DNA of 64,000 nt, from contig CM054138.1 in NCBI GenBank assembly GCA_028751875.1, positions 36,166,273 to 36,230,272 on the forward strand. Direction: 5' to 3'. Within the stretch, counting starts at the first letter, position 1; every line of letters starts with the position of its first letter. Both the position numbers and the translations under genes were made by a program. This DNA comes from Rapana venosa. Its lineage: Eukaryota; Mollusca; Gastropoda; Neogastropoda; Muricidae. The notes below the pieces were generated by a model that did no database searches, was not told the origin of the DNA, and was given only the letters and a program-made list of their open reading frames with translations. Below, in pieces: positions 57,701-64,000 of the stretch.

Positions 57701-60554
57701 TGCTTCATTTCTTCCATGATCAACCATTTTCTATACTTATTACATAATATAGTAAAGGGACAAGGGGGAGGGGGGGGGGGTGAAAAGTGCCAAGACTACT
57801 CCGACAATAGTCTACTGACATTCCTCTCTCTCTCTCCCCCTCTTTCTCTCTCTCACGCACACAGATTTCTAATAGCATGTAATGTGAAAAAGACGTTAAA
57901 TCAAAGTATACTCAGATTTTGGTGTGTGACAGGCACAGAAGAATAACCTTATATGCAAGATCAGTAATGGCACACAAATGGGCAAAAAACACAGACTGAG
58001 TAAAAGAACAAACACTTTTTTTTACAAAATAAAAAAACAAAATCAAAGAAAACTCAAAAACAAAAGCTAAAAGAACGAAATTGCAATACAAACTAAAACA
58101 GTAAGTTAAAACAAAACCCCACTTTTTTTAAAATTGAAAAAACAAATCATCAAAGGACAATCATAACGAAGAGTTAAAGAACAAAACTGAAAATACAAAC
58201 TAAAACACATTCCAGTAAAGACAAAAATCAGATAATACAGTTTCGCAAAACCTGGGCAAGTCATAAACACCTCCAAGTAAGCCATAAACATTTCAACAAT
58301 TATTCACAGCAAAGTTTATCTCTAAATTCAATGTAGTGTACATTTCAAAAAACCCCCCACATCTCTATGATAAGTCAATCTTACTCAACTTACAGAAAAT
58401 ATGTAAAACTGTCAAGAGAAAAAATGACAGCGACATACAAAAGCAATGAACAAACTATAAAATGACTAATGTGTAGAAAAAACCTCGAAAGACATTCATC
58501 TTAACTCCTAGCATATATATATATTCTGTACAGAGAGACCTGAACAGATGGGGGTTTGTTGTTGAAAAGCTAGCAGGGTGTGAACTATCTATGAACTTCA
58601 CAAAAATATTCTTTGCCGGAAATGTAGCTGCTGACTGGATGTCTTGTCAGAGAGTACGTCTTTCTTCTTTTTCTTTGTTTGTTTTTGTTCTTTTATTTCA
58701 AGGATAAATGAATAAGCATTTATGTAATTTTTTACATCCAGTCCCCGAGTGTTGGGTAAATTTTGTCATCCATTCCCACTGGTACACAATGGCCTCCTCT
58801 TCTGAAAAGTGGAACAGGTTACAACATGTGTGCAAGATCTTATGCGTGTGTTCGCACACAGGATGTTAGTTTATAGTCTCATCTGAAGGACACTTTGGGG
58901 TGTTACCTATCTACTTCAGCAACAGGGTGGAATCAATACATTTCAGAACCTTTACCTCTGTTTGTAAATAAACACTTGAAAGGAAACATTGTGCAATTTC
59001 AGTTTGTCTACTTGGGGTGGGGGCTGGATAGCTGTGTGGTGTGGTCAGAGCATGGAGCTCCTGGTCTGATGGCCTGGGTTGGAGCCACCAGTTAGATGCT
59101 CGTTCCAGGGGATATTTCCCCTGGCGTTGACATCATTACTACGTCAACTCCACTCCCCTGAAAATCCTTCAGGTGAGACTATAAACTGAGGCCCAATGTG
59201 TAAATACACCCAGAACATCGTGCATACATGTTAAAAACCTGTTTTGCCTTTCGGAAGAGTAGGCCATTGCATGCTGGTAGGAACAGACAACAAAATTTCA
59301 AAAACGCCTGCACACTGGCATCATGTTTAGACACACCCCAAAACTGGAATGCACCTACCTCAATGGTGAGTAAACAGTTGCATATATACAAATCTCAACA
59401 TTGGTGAATCTCAGTGCTCTAGTCAAGGAATGAAAAGAAAATTTGGTTATTACTTAGAACATATTGAAAACTATATTTTTGTGATTTATAATGCAACAAC
59501 TTAAAGAAATGCACTTAAAACGCTTGAGCAAACCATGCAAACATGCGCATGCAAACACAGGGCCCCCCCCCCCCTTCCCATCTCATCACAATCGCTTCAG
59601 TACCAACTCTTGTCAAACCACTGTAAACATAACAACCTGAAAATAGATAGGGCCTCATGAGGAAGGAAGACACATTCATTCTTCATTTTTTGGGGGTTGT
59701 TATTGAGTTGATATCAACCATTCAATTCAGTGATAAGAAGGGGCTTCATTGATATCTAACCCAGGGTATAAAGTATCGTATATGGTGTATTAATGTCACA
59801 CCTCAGAGCAAACACCGATTTAACTATTTCATAATTATTATACATGCATAGAAGCTCTTTGATAACCATATCCACTCATACAAAACTAAGGGGAGGGGAG
59901 GGGGGAGGGGAGGGGGGAGGGAAGATGGGGAGGGGGCATGGGAGAAGTAAGGTCACAAAATCCCCTGGAGGTAAGATCAACTGACAAACTGTACAGACAC
60001 AATTCAGTTACATTAAGTCTTCGCATGCATGTAGAATTACTGGTTTTATGCCAACCCATTTAGTGTGTGTGTGTGTGTATGTGTTTGTGTGTGTGTGCAT
60101 GCTTGTGGGTGTGGGCATGACCGCATAGGAATAAGAAGCCCGTATGCCCACACACACACACATTTAATGTATGGACATGCTGTGTAAATGGGCACAACTG
60201 TCAATTCACATGTAATGGGAAACCACAAACAGATCAATAAACAAATAAGGGCCATAATTAGAAAAAGGGAGGAAACTCAAACGCAGCAGCAAATATGGAG
60301 GGACATTCTTCAACGGCTCCAGTAACGTCAACCATCCAGTCAACCAGGGAACGCCTGTTATGTGCGCACACGCTTCACGGCCAGCAAAATACCTGCCGCT
60401 GTCTCATCACGGAGGCAACTGGACCCCCGTGCAAGTGGGGTGGCATGGAGGCGACGGGGGCCACATGAATGGGTGTGATTTGTTCCCGGGCATCAGCAGG
60501 GGGGACACCCGTTTGATACCCCACAACCCACCATAGAAAGAAAGCAAAGAGACA
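40506..60554 (-). CDS. Calpain, C-terminal half (linker and penta-EF-hand domain), 5' incomplete
   Basis: Minus-strand exons in order: 60393-60554 (linker), possible 57653-57670, 52531-52666, 43782-43840, 43274-43342, 43040-43118, 42254-42370, 41153-41211, 40506-40532. All phases agree. They encode the five EF-hands of a classical calpain, a Ca2+-dependent cytosolic cysteine protease. Seen: NFRRIAGEDMEIDAYELQEI (EF1), GFTIDATRSMVAMHD then GDLSGKLGYDEFKDLW (EF2), EYDHDQSGNLNSFELR (EF3), RFSNQEGKVEFGDFI (EF4), and a degenerate GLDPDSQG loop before the calpain-type end FIQTTMYS. The catalytic domain and C2-like domain are not in the window. Paralogue type is not assigned. Confidence 0.9.
41153..41211 (-). 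CDS. Calpain PEF exon, EF5
   Basis: It reads TSFRGLDPDSQGLAPYDIES between cag and gtaagg. The loop D-P-D-S-Q-G lacks the usual acidic twelfth residue, as expected for EF5, which pairs subunits rather than binding Ca2+ in known calpains. Directly upstream (high coordinates) its acceptor is the edge of a tandem array at 41216-41545. Confidence 0.85.
41216..41545 (-). repeat. Minisatellite, 41-bp unit, 8 copies, abutting a calpain acceptor
   Basis: On the plus strand the unit is ctaaaaaacacaccaccaca plus ccatactttactatgactag. In calpain sense each unit reads ...ggtgtgttttttag, a pyrimidine tract plus AG, and the last unit turns into the real acceptor ggttttttcag before the exon at 41211. Confidence 0.95.
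41575..41640. repeat. Dispersed repeat copy shared with 36290-36480
   Basis: Contains gggaaagaagggttctctcc, cttaacgtagggatagtgtt and aaggg. It lies in a calpain intron. Class unknown. Confidence 0.5.
41842..42071 (-). mobile_element. LINE 3' end, 230 bp, severely 5'-truncated
   Basis: The minus strand encodes the C-terminal LINE block LAKTILQGTVQGGRRRGRPR, KSWEDNISEWTGLELNKTLR and so on, followed by a (GATA)n tail. The 10-base direct repeat ttaaaaacat (41832-41841 and 42072-42081) is the target-site duplication. It is nearly identical to the 3' end at 1250-1480. It lies in a calpain intron. Confidence 0.92.
42254..42370 (-). CDS. Calpain PEF exon, EF4
   Basis: It reads FRLSNRTLQSLVMRFSNQEG, then KVEFGDFIVCAVRLKTML. 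The pattern ...L..L..RF...G.V.F.DFI.C.VRL...  is diagnostic of the calpain family. Acceptor ttgcag, donor gtaagc. Confidence 0.95.
42852..42911. repeat. (GA)n microsatellite
   Basis: About 60 bases of pure GA, in a calpain intron. Confidence 0.97.
43040..43118 (-). CDS. Calpain PEF exon, EF3
   Basis: It reads GVFKEYDHDQSGNLNSFELR and SALNSV. The loop D-H-D-Q-S-G-N-L-N-S-F-E is canonical. Acceptor gttacag, donor gtaagt. Confidence 0.93.
43274..43342 (-). CDS. Calpain PEF exon, EF2 loop
   Basis: It reads GDLSGKLGYDEFKDLWEDLR plus RWK. With the Asp from the previous exon the loop is D-G-D-L-S-G-K-L-G-Y-D-E, a canonical Ca2+-binding EF-hand. Acceptor gggtgtag is short on pyrimidines; donor is gtttgt. 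Confidence 0.93.
43490..43620 (+). mobile_element. SINE family B, 3' fragment, plus orientation
   Basis: It carries ggtgggaacagatgacag, catggggactggatgtaaaa, cttattccattatcctcgat and an AT-rich tail. It is flanked by imperfect repeats of about 45 bases (43438-43487, 43637-43686; gaaatactcaatatcag-like), longer than a normal target-site duplication. Confidence 0.8.
43782..43840 (-). CDS. Calpain PEF exon, EF1-EF2 helix
   Basis: 59 bases reading FSFSGFTIDATRSMVAMHD after ttcattgcag, ending at gat/gtatcc. The GF.ID..RSMV pattern is the calpain helix that leads into EF2; the final Asp is position 1 of the EF2 loop. It is far shorter than the frames around it. Confidence 0.9.
44537..44775. repeat. 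(CAT)/(TTA)n trinucleotide-rich tract
   Basis: Repeats of atcatc, accacc and attatt over about 240 bases. His/Tyr or Met/Ile frames here are low complexity. Confidence 0.9.
44966..45045. repeat. (CA)n microsatellite
   Basis: About 80 bases of CA dinucleotides, in the 8.7-kb calpain intron. Confidence 0.97.
45426..45505 (-). repeat. Dispersed 3'-tail module, copy 7
   Basis: The reverse complement carries gctaccttcatggtgagtaa, gttgcgtacgcaaaatctca and ccattggcgagcctgggagc. It is a good match to the copies at 27594 and 37238, in opposite orientation. Confidence 0.8.
45695..45782 (+). repeat. SINE/LINE 3' end with (TTA)n tail, copy 3
   Basis: It contains gtgctttgatttgtctttgc and agatataacgctatataagt, then ttattattatt over 30 bases. 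Same terminus as 6985-7080 and 30545-30625. Confidence 0.75.
46201..46480 (-). mobile_element. tRNA-derived SINE (family E), near full length
   Basis: The reverse complement starts ggaggcaccgtggtcgagtg (A-box tggtcgagtgg) and has the B-box ggttcgatccc near 46415. A body with gtgcccttgggaaagacact and ccacccaggtgtacaagtgg follows. That last part resembles the central motif of family A. The frames here are SINE shadows. Confidence 0.88.
46600..50090. other. No exon seen; large calpain intron DNA
   Basis: AT-rich DNA with TA-rich patches (47815-47880) and a small gaa run (48255-48272). No exon-like block with calpain features or transposon was recognised. Confidence 0.55.
50090..50265. repeat. 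Short minisatellite, about 47-bp unit, 4 copies
   Basis: The unit contains cacaacccaataatc, gctggaacaatgtatgat and gctacctcc. Copies differ at two to four positions. Confidence 0.93.
50474..50815 (-). mobile_element. tRNA-derived SINE (family B), near full length
   Basis: The reverse complement starts gggacgggatagcctagtgg (A-box) and has the B-box gggttcgattcc near 50750. Next come gagttcacatccactctccc, gcagaacatcttgcgcaca and, at the end, gcttattccattatcctcga with an A/T-rich tail. It is the best copy of the family in the window and lies antisense-neutral (same strand as calpain) in the big intron. Confidence 0.9.
52531..52666 (-). CDS. Calpain PEF exon, acidic lead and EF1
   Basis: It reads ERTDPTDEEQEQESSLKENF, then RRIAGEDMEIDAYELQEILN and AVFQK. 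The AGEDMEI core is a hallmark of calpain EF1. Acceptor tcttttacag, donor gtaggg; one base passes to the next exon. Confidence 0.93.
52689..56235. other. No exon seen; calpain intron DNA
   Basis: AT-rich DNA. A two-copy tandem duplication of about 50 bases (gttcttcttgatgttggc ... actataaaatgtgca) lies at 55130-55225. No other structure was recognised. Confidence 0.5.
56240..56415. repeat. Minisatellite, about 15-bp unit (ctccacatgacctt)
   Basis: Around 11 units of ctccacatgacctt with substitutions. The 15-base period gives His/Asp/Leu/Pro repeats in all frames, which are not genes. Confidence 0.9.
56878..57160 (+). mobile_element. SINE family A with tRNA/5S head, copy 3
   Basis: It has the same head as 34892: gggatagctcagtggtcgga, then agttaagcagcgtcgagtgt and ggttaccagttagattggta, now with changes in the 5S C-box-like part. 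The body includes cagctgtaaatgggtacctg and agcagcgagggagaggagat. The 3' end is diverged. Confidence 0.88.
57653..57670 (-). CDS. Possible 18-nt calpain microexon
   Basis: On the minus strand a strong acceptor (tgtttctctgtgtttag) and a perfect gtaagt donor flank exactly 18 bases encoding GKPGRR. It lies between two exons that meet in phase 0, so inclusion or skipping would keep the frame. It could equally be a chance pair of splice-like sites. Confidence 0.35.
58680..58900 (-). mobile_element. SINE family B, headless copy
   Basis: It carries aaggataaatgaataagcat, catccagtccccgagtg, ggcctcctcttctgaaaag and gcgtgtgttcgcacacagga. The tRNA-like head is missing. Confidence 0.8.
59020..59300 (+). 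mobile_element. tRNA-derived SINE (family B-like), plus orientation
   Basis: The head ggctggatagctgtgtggtg contains an A-box-like stretch; a weak B-box, ggcctgggttggagcc, follows. Then comes gtgagactataaactgaggc and the family B body. It lies about 120 bases from, and inverted to, the copy at 58680-58900. Confidence 0.78.
59345..59435 (+). repeat. Dispersed 3'-tail module, copy 8
   Basis: Contains gcacctacctcaatggtgag, gttgcatatatacaaatctc and acattggtgaatctcagtgc. It follows the SINE at 59020-59300 and may be the tail of the same insertion. Confidence 0.7.
60393..60554 (-). CDS. Calpain, proline-rich linker exon
   Basis: The open frame reads CLFAFFLWWVVGYQTGVPPA, then DAREQITPIHVAPVASMPPH and GGPVASVMRQRQ, before a gtattt donor at phase 0. 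It joins ERTDPTDEEQEQ at 52666 in phase. The linker between calpain domain III and the PEF domain is normally variable. The exon start is uncertain; cttcag at 60555 fits phase 0. If right, a short hydrophobic segment precedes the linker. Confidence 0.55.
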
Positions 60555-60822
60555 CTGAAGGCAAGACACTGGTATCACAACAACAACAAAAGCCAATTTA
60601 GCCTAAGGATGAGTCAGGAATAAACTAAATAAATAACTACAACAGCGAAGTATTGACACTGAAAGCAAATTAGATCAACTAACCATCAAACTATCTGCAA
60701 CTAAACAGGAAATCACATCAGGAGATTGAGCACAATGCTTAAGAAAACACAATATATCAAGGGAGACTTGTCACTGGAGAAAAGGGGAAAGACCTAAATA
60801 ACTGAAATAAAAGAAAGCTAGA

Positions 60823-60831
60823 GTGAGAGAG

Positions 60832-60882
<51 letters not shown>
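60823..60882. repeat. (GA)n microsatellite
   Basis: About 60 bases of GA with a single interruption, followed by an inverted CT patch (60887-60912). Confidence 0.95.
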
Positions 60883-60884
<2 letters not shown>

Positions 60885-61333
60885 TTCATCTCTCTCTCTT
60901 TCTCACTCTCTCTTGCTCACATATTCATACACGCACACACACACATAAACGCACACACACAACACACACCCTACAACTTACTAGCACCTTAAATATGTGC
61001 AGCAAAGGAAGAACTATCATCTAGTGTTTAAGACTGTACTGACATCATATAAACTGCCAGCGATAACAATAAAATAATTTCAACAATGGAAATGCATTCA
61101 ATGAACACTAAGCACCGGTCTTGGCATCAAGCTGAAAACAGGCAGTTCACCATTTCGTCACAGACACAGAACAGAAACCATATTCATTCACAGCCAATCT
61201 CAAAGGACGCTGTGACATCACATACATTAGCGCTTTAGGGAATAACAGACACAATGCAAAAGACTACACCTGTTTTCTGGACACAAAAGTAGGGTCTCAA
61301 ATTATCTAGCATTGGTTCATCACTCACGTTTAA

Positions 61334-62041
61334 CCTCTTAACTGCCCAGTGCAAGTGCACCCTATATGCCGGGGAATAAAATTCTTATGTACCACTGCTA
61401 TGTTCATATCCCTCTTACTCAGAAACTACTACATGAATATTCCTGATAGTCTACACAATGACAGTATATATATCGTAGATTACTTCGAGGCAAGCTCAAA
61501 TTAGTTAGCATGATATTTCACTGCGAAAATATATTTAAAATATAAAAAATCGACCATAAATATGATTTCTTCATCACCACTGTCATTCGAGTACCCCCCA
61601 TCTCAATAATGTCAAACATATGTCTAGGCCAAATCTCATTCATTGTTTTTTAAATACACGATCTCCTGAATCATACGTGATCGTTTTCATCAATGTTAGG
61701 TAAATCTAGAGTTTTATTTGCCACTTTTACAGCTGTGTAAAGTTATTTATGCCTTCAACAAGAAGTGTCAGCAATTTTGAACAAGAACTTCCAAAGCAGT
61801 CATGCATAAAAACACAAAATACGAGCGAAAAAACGATCGTTTTTGCCACGGTTTTTGCAGCTCGATGTTGCCAAGCAACAGGAGAGTGACCTCCATTAAT
61901 TTTGGAGTTGTTTCCCTTTAACTGTAGTCAAGGAAGCAGGCTTGTTTACTTCGGTTCAACACCCCGGAAATTTTCCGGGTTGTTGGCGTATAGGGTGCAC
62001 GTTTAGCCCCGGAGAATTTCCGGGGTAAGGCAGTCTAGTGG
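61334..62041. mobile_element. Candidate piggyBac-type MITE, about 708 bp
   Basis: The left end (cctcttaactgcccagtgca, agtgcaccctata) and the reverse complement of the right end (ccactagactgcc ... gtgcaccctata) share terminal inverted repeats. Ten of the first 13 bases match, and gtgcaccctata is common to both. The left flank is TTAA (61330-61333); the right flank is ttat, a one-base change from TTAA. A TTAA target and a CC start suggest piggyBac-like ends. Near-palindromic ccccggagaatttccgggg marks the right end. No transposase is encoded. Confidence 0.6.
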
Positions 62042-62139
62042 TTATAGAAATGTACTTCCAGTCTCTATTCTTTGCTTATTTTTAATTAAACAAGAGGAAA
62101 AGTGACAGTCCTGGTGCTACTCCTAAGAAGACTGAAATT

Positions 62140-62420
62140 TACTGTGATTGATGGATGCTATGCCAAGAGGTAAAGACCATCTGGCTTCAATACTGTGGGT
62201 CCATGAAGACACTGGTTCAAATCTCAGCTGTGTCTGGTGAATTAAAGGGTGGGGATTTTTTATGATCTCTCGGGTCAACTTCAAGTGCAGACCTGCCAGT
62301 GCCTTAATTTTCTTTGTGCAGGAGATCAAATATGCACATTAAGATCCTGTAATTCATGTCAGCATTTGGTGGGTTACAGAAACACAAAGATCCCCAACAT
62401 GCGACCTGTACAATGAAATG
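62140..62420 (+). mobile_element. tRNA-derived SINE (family D), copy 2
   Basis: It has gtgggtccatgaagacac, the B-box-like tggttcaaatctc, gtcaacttcaagtgcagacc and aggagatcaaatatgcaca, matching 34035-34350. The right boundary is unclear. Confidence 0.78.
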
Positions 62421-64000
62421 AGCTGTTCTGCTGAGGTGTTGGCTGAGGTCCGCAGATGGACCTTCTGCAAAATTACAGGCACAGGAGAAGAAGACCAGGC
62501 ACTATACACCCCACGGTCAGGGAACAAAGAGGGGAGAGGAGAGACTGTGATTCTTTATGACCTGAAGCATGGAATCTGCTGATAGAGATACTCACTTGTG
62601 CTCTATCTACAACAATCTGAAGTAGTCAGAGTGACAATGGCTTAGAGCTTGCAGAGAGGACTAACAAAGCTATCAAGCACTGGAAACATGTTTAGCATCA
62701 TCTTTTTAAAGTAAAATGTCATAACAAATTAGATTTGAGCTATATTTTTAGAAAACACAAACTGCACAATTTTTTTCTGACATTTTACTTGTAACAGTGT
62801 TCTTTTTAAGTTGTTTTACTGCAATATTAGTTTGTTTAAAGGTGGTTTTTTTCATGCTTCATTTCTACCTCTGTCCGTGCATGCCCATGCGTGTGCATGT
62901 GTGTGTATTGTGTCTGTGTGTTCGTTTGCATGCAAACACTCAAGAGTGAATATGCATGTAAATAAATGTTTTAATAATGCATGTATACACATATCAGCAC
63001 CCTGAAAAATTGTAGCACACACTTTCAGTCTGCATACAATTTAAACCCCTTTACCAGCTGCATACGGTATGCACAAATACACTTCAAGAACAAAAATGAT
63101 GTTGCAACTGTTAGGATAACTTGTTTCTACAGTTAACAACATGCACAATAACATCAGTGCAGCATTTTTCTCATTCAGGTATTCAAGAACAAAGCATTCA
63201 CACACATACACACACAAATCCAGAACTGTGAAAGTTTGTGTAAAAAGTCATGCAATAAACAATAGGATTTTATATTTTAAAAAAACACAAACAAAACCCA
63301 TTCCTCCCTTCCTTGAGCAGAAACAGTGCACATATAATCCAAAATCCTCTCGATCTAACATTATTATTGTTTTCCAAGATCATCTTTCTGTTGTTCTTTT
63401 TCTGTGTCTTGGTTGTTTTAGTTCAATGATAAATCATTGAATCAAGATGCTGTAATTGTCTCCATTTTCCTGTTGTTTCTTTGTTGTTTTTTCCCCCATG
63501 AGAGATCAAAAGGTAAAGATAATTATGATCAAGGATGTACTAGTGACAAACCATATCAAAATGTTTTATTTTGTTCCCGAGTCCGCCCCCGCCCCCCCCC
63601 CCCAAAAAAAAAAACAACAAAAAACCCTTTAAAAAAAAGAAGAAAATCTTAATCTGATAAGCAATCCGCAAATGCTTCCCAATATGGAAAAGAAAACCAT
63701 AACAGGAAAGATGAATGGTTTGGATCAAACCCATCATTGACATTTTGTGACAGTTCACTGGCAAGAAATGGCAGTGACATACCTGACATCTTTGCTTTAT
63801 GAAATACACTGCTGCCATTCAGTCTGATTCTCTTGCCTTAGTATAGATCTGTTTAAAAGGATAAAATGATAAGTTATCTTGGGCATGAACACTTGTATGT
63901 GAGTGAGAGTGAATGAGTGAGTGTATGTGTGTTTGTGTTTCAAGTCTACACATATGTATGACTTTTCATTAAAACTGTATGTATTTGATGAGCATACTGC
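62421..64000. other. No confident exon; AT-rich DNA with simple repeats
   Basis: TG/CA-rich patches lie near 62880-62930 and 63900-63940, a C-run at 63584-63602. A minus-strand block ending at a gtatgt donor near 63782 has no clear partner. Calpain domain-III exons were searched for by eye and not found. Confidence 0.4.

Noticed and set aside
62396..62470. Possible calpain exon on the minus strand (KVHLRTSANTSAEQLISLYR)
   Set aside because: It overlaps or abuts the diverged end of SINE D, the donor is weak, and it matches no calpain segment I know.
63780..63840. Possible calpain domain-III exon end before a gtatgt donor (IRLNGSSVFHKAKMS)
   Set aside because: The acceptor side has no pyrimidine tract and the sequence has no clear domain-III motif; the partner exon would be outside the window.

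Overview
The window looks like metazoan nuclear DNA, most likely from a mollusc. The clade is an inference from the style of the repeats and of the calpain; no search was run. Reasons for calling it animal DNA: genes are split into short exons (55-670 nt) with clean GT-AG borders, and the rest is AT-rich DNA full of microsatellites, minisatellites, tRNA-like SINEs and 5'-truncated non-LTR retrotransposons. No bacterial-style gene, CRISPR array or functional RNA gene was found.

Two host genes can be followed exon by exon. (1) On the + strand, about 17.0-34.7 kb, a kelch beta-propeller gene. Six kelch blades are encoded between 25573 and 34673. They are preceded by a long lysine-rich disordered region (19700-20369, 22133-22409) with a basic nuclear-type signal and a KEN-box-like motif. 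Eleven exons were placed. Phases agree at every junction except one, where an exon between 22409 and 25573 appears to be missing. (2) On the - strand, about 60.6-40.5 kb, the 3' half of a classical calpain. All five EF-hands of the penta-EF-hand domain are present over seven exons with matching phases, ending in a calpain-type ...TMYS C-terminus. A proline-rich linker exon lies upstream, with a possible 18-nt microexon between. The protease core would lie beyond 64000. The two genes converge, with their 3' ends about 6 kb apart.

Region by region. 1-8.7 kb: a decayed LINE, several SINE pieces, a 60-bp minisatellite and TG-rich DNA. 8.8-9.0 kb: a small CpG-richer patch that may hold a promoter and first exon. 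9-17 kb: no recognisable gene; a 720-bp GA tract at 11.1 kb and a LINE 3' end at 16.6 kb. 17-34.7 kb: the kelch gene, with a LINE carrying a nested SINE in one intron and minisatellites in four consecutive introns. 34.7-40.5 kb: intergenic or UTR DNA with a SINE that has a chimeric tRNA/5S rRNA head, one copy of which carries another nested SINE. 40.5-60.6 kb: calpain exons in large introns. 60.6-64 kb: further calpain intron or upstream DNA, with a MITE that has piggyBac-like ends.

The most striking pattern is that several minisatellites are built from splice sites. One array repeats a kelch exon end together with its donor (about 10 copies). One repeats an acceptor together with the first exon bases. 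One in the calpain gene repeats a pyrimidine-tract-plus-AG module up to the exon edge. Other points of interest are the tRNA/5S chimeric SINE, a perfect 32-bp inverted repeat in a kelch intron, nested transposons with readable target-site duplications, and the possible calpain microexon.
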